The notes beneath the pieces were generated by a model. That model was not told the DNA's origin, did not search any database, and was given only the letters and a program-made list of their open reading frames with translations. The position numbers and the translations under genes are program-made. This document shows, piece after piece, positions 58,337 to 64,000 of a stretch of 64,000 nt of DNA. Position 1 is the first letter of the stretch, and each line of letters starts with the position of its first letter. Source of the stretch: Rhodanobacter sp. GTDB taxonomy: Bacteria > Pseudomonadota > Gammaproteobacteria > Xanthomonadales > Rhodanobacteraceae. Where the stretch lies: assembly GCA_030148505.1 (NCBI GenBank), contig JASBTI010000049.1, positions 1 to 64,000 of the forward strand, given 5' to 3'.

Positions 58337-59583
58337 CACTTGGTGCCTGTTGTTGGCGTCCCGGCGCTGCCCTTGCTGCTGTGGAACCACAGCAGGATGC
58401 TGTCCCACAGCCGGGAGAAAAAGCCTCCCTGCGGGGCATCGGCCAGCGCGATCAACGGTACGGTTTGCACGGTTTTGCCATCCAGCGTCACGTTCAGCGT
58501 ACCGACCCGCTGATTTTTCTTGAACGGCGCGATCAAGGTGGATGGCATATCCATCGACGCCTTCAGCTTGGCGTAGTCGCCACGCTTGACGGTGACCATC
58601 ACATTCTCGGCGACCCCCACCGGCAACTGGTTTGCCTCGCCCTTCCACAAACGCGGGGTGGCCAACGGCTTACCGGCGTCATACAGCTTGTGGGTCTCGT
58701 AGAAACGGAAGCCATAGTTGAGCAGCGCCATCGCCGCATCGGCGCGGCCACGGTTGGTACTGGCACCCATCACCACGGCAATCATCCGCTCGTTGCCGCG
58801 CTTGGCGGAGGCGTCCAGGCAGAAACCGGCCGCCGCGGTATGGCCGGTCTTGATCCCATCCACGCTGGGGTCGCGCCACAACAGCTCGTTGCGATTGTCC
58901 TGCTTGATACCGTTCCATTCAAAATGCTTGATTGCCGAAATCGCGTAGTCCGCCGGAAAATCGTGGATCAGCGCCCGCGACAGCACGGCGATGTCCCGGG
59001 CCGTGCTGTAGTGATCGGCGACCGGGTAGCCCGAGGCATTCGAGTAATGGGTATTGGTCATGCCAAGTTGCTTGGCATAGGCGTTCATCAACGCGGCAAA
59101 CGACTGCTCGGAGCCGGCGGTGTGTTCGGCCAGCGCAATCGCGGCATCGTTGCCGGACTGGATGATCATGCCGTACAGCAGGTCCTTCAGCGGCACCGTG
59201 CTGTTGAGCTTGAGAAAGCTGGTGGAACCATCGGTACCGGCACCACCACCGCGCCAGGCATGTTCGCTGATGTGGACCGGGTCGGTCAGATGGATCCTGC
59301 CGTTGGCGATTTCGGCGGACACGACGTAGTCGGTCATCACCTTGGTCAGCGACGCCGGAGCGCGCCGCTCGTCGGGGTTTTTCGAGGCCAGGATCTGCCC
59401 GGTGGTGTAATCCATCAGCACCCAGCTCTGGCCATCCACGTCCGGTGGTGGCGGCACCGGCACCTCGGGTAGTACGGGGCGCGGCACCGACGCTGATGGA
59501 TGTGGCGGGGTCTGCGCGAAAGCCGAACCCAGAACCAGGGTAGCGGCGGCGAAGGTAAGCAGCGTGCGACGGGCAAAATTCAT
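58336..59583 (-). CDS. dacA: D-alanyl-D-alanine carboxypeptidase (PBP5/6 family)
   Basis: Trims the terminal D-Ala from peptidoglycan side chains. 415 aa: signal peptide (TLLTFAAATLVLGSAFAQ), Pro-rich linker, S11 motifs APASLTKVMTDYV (SxxK), IIQSGNDAAIALAEH (SGN) and DGIKTGHTAAAGFC (KTG), then the PBP5 C-terminal beta domain and a C-terminal amphipathic anchor (FFSRLWDSILLWFHS). Could equally be called dacC. ATG 59583. Confidence 0.93.
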   Translation of the reverse strand: MNFARRTLLTFAAATLVLGSAFAQTPPHPSASVPRPVLPEVPVPPPPDVDGQSWVLMDYTTGQILASKNPDERRAPASLTKVMTDYVVSAEIANGRIHLTDPVHISEHAWRGGGAGTDGSTSFLKLNSTVPLKDLLYGMIIQSGNDAAIALAEHTAGSEQSFAALMNAYAKQLGMTNTHYSNASGYPVADHYSTARDIAVLSRALIHDFPADYAISAIKHFEWNGIKQDNRNELLWRDPSVDGIKTGHTAAAGFCLDASAKRGNERMIAVVMGASTNRGRADAAMALLNYGFRFYETHKLYDAGKPLATPRLWKGEANQLPVGVAENVMVTVKRGDYAKLKASMDMPSTLIAPFKKNQRVGTLNVTLDGKTVQTVPLIALADAPQGGFFSRLWDSILLWFHSSKGSAGTPTTGTK

Positions 59584-59661
59584 CGTAGTCTTCAATTCGG
59601 TCTCTGGAATGCCGGCGTCGGGGGGCGCCGCCATGCAACAAAATAATCGGGCAAATCCGCT

Positions 59662-60573
59662 TCAGTCTACCGCGATCCGGGGACGTGGCAGTCCCATTCC
59701 CACGATTCGGTCGCTGACGCTGTCCACGCGTTCAGCATCCTTCAACGGGCCGACTCGCACCCGACGCACACGACGACCCTGGACGACAGCCTCAGTGACC
59801 TGGACCGGTGCCAAATCCGCGTCCCGAAGTCGCTGCGCAACACGGTCGGCATTGTCCTGATCGGCAAACGCGCCGACTTGCAGATAGATCGCAAGGTGCC
59901 GGCTTGTGACCGCAACAGGCGGCGGCAGTTCCGTGCCGACATTCCGCGGATCGATGCCCCTTACCTCCACCAGGCCCGTGCCTTTGGGCCAGATACCGAT
60001 CTTTACCGCCGCCGCGTACGACAGATCGATCAGACGATTCTTGTGAAACGGGCCCCGATCGTTGACCCGGACAATCACGCTCTTGCCATTCTGCAGGTTG
60101 GTGACACGGGCAAAGCTGGGCAGCGGCAAGGTCTTGCTGGCAGCACTGAACTTGTACATGTCATAGGTTTCGAGGCTGGATGTCTTGTAGCCATCGAACT
60201 TGCTGCCGTAATACGAAGCGATGCCGCGCTCGTCATAACCTCGCGCCGTAGGCAATACGCGGTAGGTCTGCCCGCGTACCGTATAAGGGGACTTGTTGCC
60301 GTACAGCGAACGCGACTCGACCCGCGGCACCGGCTCGACCAGTTTGCTCAGGTCGGGCGGCGGGCCGGCCGGTACGCTGTCGCGGCTGTCGCGATAGCGG
60401 CTATCCTGGGGGCGGCGGATGTCGTCGTGAAAGCGGTCTCCAGCGGCCACCGGCGGATTGCCCTGAACCCGTGCCGTTGAACCGGTGGCGGAAGGCCGTG
60501 TCTTGGCGCCGCTGCATGCGGCCAGCAGCAATACAGTGGCCAACAGCGCAGCGTCTCGCCACGCCGATCTCAT
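59662..60573 (-). CDS. rlpA: Septal ring lytic transglycosylase RlpA family lipoprotein
   Basis: 303 aa. Lipobox LLAACSG, Pro/Arg-rich linker, DPBB domain (ERGIASYYGSKFDGYKTSSL with the ASYYG motif, LPSFARVTNLQNGKSVIVRV, NDRGPF) and a C-terminal SPOR domain (AIYLQVGAFADQDNADRVAQ) that targets denuded septal glycan. The typical His of the TASG(E)xY(D/N)xxxxTAAH motif reads as ETYDMYKFSAASKTLP, so that position is Ser rather than His. ATG overlaps the mltB stop by four bases. Confidence 0.92.
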   Translation of the reverse strand: MRSAWRDAALLATVLLLAACSGAKTRPSATGSTARVQGNPPVAAGDRFHDDIRRPQDSRYRDSRDSVPAGPPPDLSKLVEPVPRVESRSLYGNKSPYTVRGQTYRVLPTARGYDERGIASYYGSKFDGYKTSSLETYDMYKFSAASKTLPLPSFARVTNLQNGKSVIVRVNDRGPFHKNRLIDLSYAAAVKIGIWPKGTGLVEVRGIDPRNVGTELPPPVAVTSRHLAIYLQVGAFADQDNADRVAQRLRDADLAPVQVTEAVVQGRRVRRVRVGPLKDAERVDSVSDRIVGMGLPRPRIAVD

Positions 60574-61580
60574 GGAACCGCATCTGCCTGCTGCACACCC
60601 GCATCGATAGCCTGCGCCAGCTGGTAAACCGCCATCGCATACAAGGGGCTGCGGTTGTAACGGGTAATCACGTAGAAGTTCTGGAAGGTGAACCAGTACT
60701 CCGGCCCCTTTTCCCCCTGCAGCGTCTGCAGACTGCTCAAGGTGCCCGGGTTCTGCGGCTGCAGCGGCGCATAACCCCACGCTTCCAGTTGTTCCAGCGG
60801 CCACTGCGGCTTGGCATCCTTGACCGATAGCGGCTTGGCCGACGCGTCCGGCTGCGCCCGCATCGCCACCGGGCCCCCACTGACCCAGCCGTGCTTGGCA
60901 AAATAGTTGGCGACACTGGCAAGGATATCGGGCAGCGAATTCTGCATGTCGATATGACCGTCGCCGTCCTCGTCCACGCCGAAGTCGCGAATGCTCGTAG
61001 GCATGAACTGGCCCCAGCCCTCGGCACCGGCATAGGAACCGGTAAGCGTATCGAGCGGTCCGGCAAGATGGTTCTGCGGCAGCTCCAGCAGAGTCTTCAA
61101 CTGCGCGCGGAAAAACTTCGCCCGCGGCGGGTAGTACAGGCCCAGCGTGACCAGCGCGTCGAGCACCTTGTAACTACCCGTATGGCGGCCATAGAAGGTT
61201 TCCACCCCGAGAATCGACACCAGGTATTCCGGTGCCACACCGTACTGCTTGCCAATGCGCTCCAGCAACCCCCGGTGCTGCCGATAGAAAGCGACACCGT
61301 CGTCGATTCGCCGCGAAGTCAGAAAGATGGGGCGATAGTCCTTCCACGGCTTGGACTCGGCAGGCCGGCTGATCGCATCGAGGATGCTCTGCTGCATGCG
61401 AGCGCCGTCCAAAAGCTTGTTCAATTGCACCGGACTCTTACCGGTATCACGGACCACCTCACGCACCAGCTCGGCCTGGCCGGGATGGGTAGTCGCCCGC
61501 AGCGGGCACAGCGCAAACAGCATCAACATGCCGAGCGCGGCGGCGAAACGGGCCGAACGTGATGCGGAAAGTTTGGTCAT
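60570..61580 (-). CDS. mltB: Lytic murein transglycosylase B
   Basis: 336 aa with a signal peptide (RFAAALGMLMLFALCPLRA). SLT-type fold of MltB: the catalytic Glu in YLVSILGVETFYGRHTGSYK, YPPRAKFFRAQLKTLLEL and AEGWGQFMPTSIRDFGVDED with an EF-hand-like DGDGHIDM. Cleaves peptidoglycan to anhydro-muropeptides. The stop overlaps the rlpA start (ATGA), coupling two glycan-cleaving proteins. Confidence 0.95.
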   Translation of the reverse strand: MTKLSASRSARFAAALGMLMLFALCPLRATTHPGQAELVREVVRDTGKSPVQLNKLLDGARMQQSILDAISRPAESKPWKDYRPIFLTSRRIDDGVAFYRQHRGLLERIGKQYGVAPEYLVSILGVETFYGRHTGSYKVLDALVTLGLYYPPRAKFFRAQLKTLLELPQNHLAGPLDTLTGSYAGAEGWGQFMPTSIRDFGVDEDGDGHIDMQNSLPDILASVANYFAKHGWVSGGPVAMRAQPDASAKPLSVKDAKPQWPLEQLEAWGYAPLQPQNPGTLSSLQTLQGEKGPEYWFTFQNFYVITRYNRSPLYAMAVYQLAQAIDAGVQQADAVP

Positions 61581-61677
61581 CGAGATGGCTTCAGCTGCCT
61601 TGGCGGAGGGTTCTCAAGAGCCTAGCACGCATGCTTCAGCGGTCGTCGTCGGGCGCTTGAGCGCGCTCGCGCTGCGT

Positions 61678-62793
61678 TCAGTCGTGCATCTTGCGATGGG
61701 CATGGATGGACATCAGTACGCCAAACCCGGTCAACAGGGAAACGGCCGAGGTACCACCGTAACTGATCAGCGGCAACGGTACCCCGACCACCGGCAACAT
61801 GCCGGCGATCATGCCACCATTGACGAACACATAGACGAAGAAGCTCATGCCGATGGCCCCGGCCAGCAGCCGCGAGTAGGTCTCGCGTGCCTCCATCGCG
61901 ATCCACAGGCAGCGGCCGATGATGAAGGCGTACAGCGCAATCAGCGCCGCCACACCCAGCAACCCGAACTCCTCGGAAAACACCGCAAAGATGAAGTCCG
62001 TGGTGTGCTCCGGCAGAAAATCCAGCCGCGACTGCGAGCTGTGCTGCCAGCCCTTGCCGAACAGGCCGCCCGACCCCACCGCGATTTGCGATTGGATGAT
62101 GTGCCAGCCATTGCCAAGCGGGTCCGACTCGGGATTGAGCAGGGTCAGTACACGGTCGCGCTGGTACTGGTGCAGGAAATGCCAGGCCACCGGGATCATC
62201 CCCACCAGGCCCGCCAGCATCAAACCCATCCGCCACCATGCCATGCCGCTGAGGAACAGGGCGAAAACGCCACCGGCGATCACCAGCAGCGCGGTGCCGA
62301 GATCCGGTTGCCTGGCTATCAACAAGGCCGGGACCGCAATCAACAGACCGACCGCGGCAATATCCTTCCAGCGTGGCGGCAACTGCCGTGGATGCAGATA
62401 CCAGGCAACCATCATCGGCACGGTCAGCTTGAGCAACTCGGAGGGCTGGAAACGCATCACGCCGAGATTCAGCCAGCGATCGGCGCCTCGCCCCTCCCCC
62501 AGCAAGGCCACCACCACCAGCAAAGCGGTGCTGCCGGCGTACAGCCAGGGCGTCCAGCTGCGCAGCACCGATGGCGGAATGCGCGACACCAGCAACAGCA
62601 ATACCCCACCCAAGGCAAAGCGCATCGCCTGACCACCAACCAGCGAAAAACCGCCGTCGCCGGCGCTGTACAAGGTGATCAGTCCGACCAGCAGCAACAG
62701 CAGCAGACCCAACGCCAGTGGCAGGTCGATGCGTGGACGCGTCATTACCCGCTGCAGGAAGCGGCGCCCGCGCACATACAACATGGTCATCAT
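61678..62793 (-). CDS. rodA: Rod-shape peptidoglycan glycosyltransferase RodA
   Basis: SEDS polymerase of the elongasome. 371 aa with ten helices; conserved WLNLGVMRFQPSELLKLTVP, catalytic Asp region LIARQPDLGTALLVIAGG, GQSQ-like SQIAVGSGGLFGKGWQHSSQ, FLPEHTTDFIFAVFSEEFG and GVPLPLISYGGTS. Its ATG overlaps the mrdA stop by four bases; RodA and PBP2 work as a complex. Confidence 0.96.
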   Translation of the reverse strand: MMTMLYVRGRRFLQRVMTRPRIDLPLALGLLLLLLVGLITLYSAGDGGFSLVGGQAMRFALGGVLLLLVSRIPPSVLRSWTPWLYAGSTALLVVVALLGEGRGADRWLNLGVMRFQPSELLKLTVPMMVAWYLHPRQLPPRWKDIAAVGLLIAVPALLIARQPDLGTALLVIAGGVFALFLSGMAWWRMGLMLAGLVGMIPVAWHFLHQYQRDRVLTLLNPESDPLGNGWHIIQSQIAVGSGGLFGKGWQHSSQSRLDFLPEHTTDFIFAVFSEEFGLLGVAALIALYAFIIGRCLWIAMEARETYSRLLAGAIGMSFFVYVFVNGGMIAGMLPVVGVPLPLISYGGTSAVSLLTGFGVLMSIHAHRKMHD

Positions 62794-64000
62794 CGCGCCA
62801 CCCCCACGGCACCGGCAGCCTGCGTCGTCACTGGAGCCATGCTAGTTTGCGGGATCCCCGGCACGGCTGCCGCCGCGGCGGAAATCCTGCCGGCACCCGG
62901 AATCACGCCGCCATGCGCGGCCAGCCAGGCATCGAGGATCTTGCGCACGATCGGACCGGCATCCTGGGCACCCCAGGCGCCAGCCTCGAGAATCGCTGCT
63001 ACCGCGATCTGCGGATGGTCGGCCGGCGCGTAAGCGACGAACCAGGCGCGATGGCGGCTGGCCAGATAGGCCGCACTCTTGTCGGTGTTGTAGGCATTAG
63101 TGGTACGCGAATAGCGCTCGGCGGTGCCGCTCTTGCCGGCGATCAGGTAGGGAAAGCCGGCGGCCAGTGCACGCCCGGTACCCTTGGCACCGTAGATGAC
63201 CATTTCCATGCCTTGGTTGATGGTGTCCCAATCGGCTGTGTTGTGGATCAGCGGCGGCCCGCTCGGCGGGTTGGGCAAGGGACGACGCGGCGCGCCCTGG
63301 CCATCCTGGGTTGCCATCACCAGGCGCGGCGCATAGGGCACACCATGACCGGCCAGGGTGGCGATGGCATGCGCCAGCTGTATCGGCGTGACCGCCCAGT
63401 AGCCCTGGCCGATCCCGGCAATCACGGTCTCGCCCGGATACCAGGGCTGCCGCGAGTGCTCGGCCTTCCAGGCGCGCGAAGGCAGCACCCCGGGCGATTC
63501 GCCGATCAGGTCGATACCGGTGGGCCGGCCGAAACCGAACTGACCCATCCACTGACTGAGCCGGTCGATACCCATGTCCATGGCCAACTTGTAGAAGTAG
63601 GTGTTGACCGACATCTCGATGGCCTGCACCAGATCCACGGTGCCAACGCCGCCGCGCTGATCGTCGCGATAGCCGCGTTTGTGCCCGGGGAGATAGAACA
63701 CGCCGGTGGACAGCACCGTATCCTGTGGTTTGCGAAAGCCTTCCACCAACCCTCCCAGGCCCAGCAGCGGCTTCACTGTGGAACCGGGCGGATAGACACC
63801 GCGCAGGGCACGGTTGAACAGCGGCTTGGCCGGATCGTTGATCAGCGCGTCATAGTCAGCCTGGCTGATGCCGTTGACGAACAGGTTAGGGTCGAAGGTC
63901 GGCACGCTGACCATCGCCAATACCTGGCCGTTGCGGGGGTCGATGGCCACGGCGGCACCGGCGCGGCCGTCGAACGCTTTTTCAGCCGCCTTCTGCAGGC
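62790..64000 (-). CDS. mrdA: Penicillin-binding protein 2 (transpeptidase), 5' end outside the window
   Basis: C-terminal about 403 codons of PBP2, partner of RodA. The frame is open to the right edge, and the last bases read LQKAAEKAFDGRAGAAVAID as expected for the middle of PBP2, so the apparent GTG start at 63950 is not the real one. Transpeptidase motifs: PPGSTVKPL (SxxK), EMSVNTYFYKLAMD (SxN) and AGKSGTAERYS (KSG). The C-terminus after GIPQTSMAP is a short Ala/Thr tail. Confidence 0.95.
   Translation of the reverse strand, partial: LQKAAEKAFDGRAGAAVAIDPRNGQVLAMVSVPTFDPNLFVNGISQADYDALINDPAKPLFNRALRGVYPPGSTVKPLLGLGGLVEGFRKPQDTVLSTGVFYLPGHKRGYRDDQRGGVGTVDLVQAIEMSVNTYFYKLAMDMGIDRLSQWMGQFGFGRPTGIDLIGESPGVLPSRAWKAEHSRQPWYPGETVIAGIGQGYWAVTPIQLAHAIATLAGHGVPYAPRLVMATQDGQGAPRRPLPNPPSGPPLIHNTADWDTINQGMEMVIYGAKGTGRALAAGFPYLIAGKSGTAERYSRTTNAYNTDKSAAYLASRHRAWFVAYAPADHPQIAVAAILEAGAWGAQDAGPIVRKILDAWLAAHGGVIPGAGRISAAAAAVPGIPQTSMAPVTTQAAGAVGVAR

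Overview
The window reads as one chromosomal segment of a high-GC gammaproteobacterium, most likely a member of the Xanthomonadales and by feel the Rhodanobacteraceae (Rhodanobacter/Dyella/Frateuria type). This rests on protein flavour and on gene content: an nrdJa plus TSCPD split class II ribonucleotide reductase, a TonB-dependent receptor, and pepA-holC and dacA-ybeD-lipB-lipA gene order. No rRNA or marker search could be run, so the genus is inference. I found no complete tRNA, rRNA, CRISPR array or transposase gene.

Layout. 1-9.7 kb: a truncated DUF817 membrane protein, ettA, pyrF, the queuosine-precursor transporter yhhQ, peptide deformylase, a DUF4197 protein, a frameshifted DUF2127 gene, an EamA transporter, a GT2 glycosyltransferase and a hypothetical membrane protein. 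9.8-15.6 kb: purL, dsbC and xerD, all leftward. 15.6-24.3 kb: RDD protein, intracellular PHB depolymerase, glutaminase, threonine aldolase, the LPS-export permeases lptG/lptF and, diverging from them, pepA-holC. 24.3-32.7 kb: a hybrid periplasmic-propeller sensor kinase diverging from a compact set in which two paralogous DUF697 GTPases bracket YceI-cytochrome b561-YceI. 32.9-38.7 kb: an M56/BlaI regulatory pair with a visible operator and promoter, a glutaredoxin-like protein, L-serine deaminase and a class A beta-lactamase.

38.7-41.2 kb is the accessory part. Two ~135-bp elements with terminal inverted repeats flank a hypothetical membrane protein. Next to them lies an AT-rich two-gene operon (a ~297-aa soluble protein followed, with a 4-base overlap, by a 156-aa four-helix membrane protein) whose architecture recalls the phage lambda RexA/RexB exclusion module. 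This is my best candidate for an undescribed defence-type system.

41.2-50.6 kb: class II ribonucleotide reductase encoded as nrdJa and nrdJb with a Lys/Ala-rich histone-H1-like gene between them, preceded by two NrdR-box-like palindromes 32 bp apart. Then come a DegQ protease, a PstS-like/LysM fusion, a HAD phosphatase and a second M17 aminopeptidase ending in a clear terminator. 50.9-64 kb: a TonB-dependent receptor, then a long leftward envelope and lipoate cluster (mrdA-rodA-mltB-rlpA-dacA-ybeD-lipB-lipA-prc) with several stop/start overlaps. It serves cell elongation, peptidoglycan trimming, lipoate attachment and synthesis, and periplasmic proteolysis. mrdA runs off the right edge.
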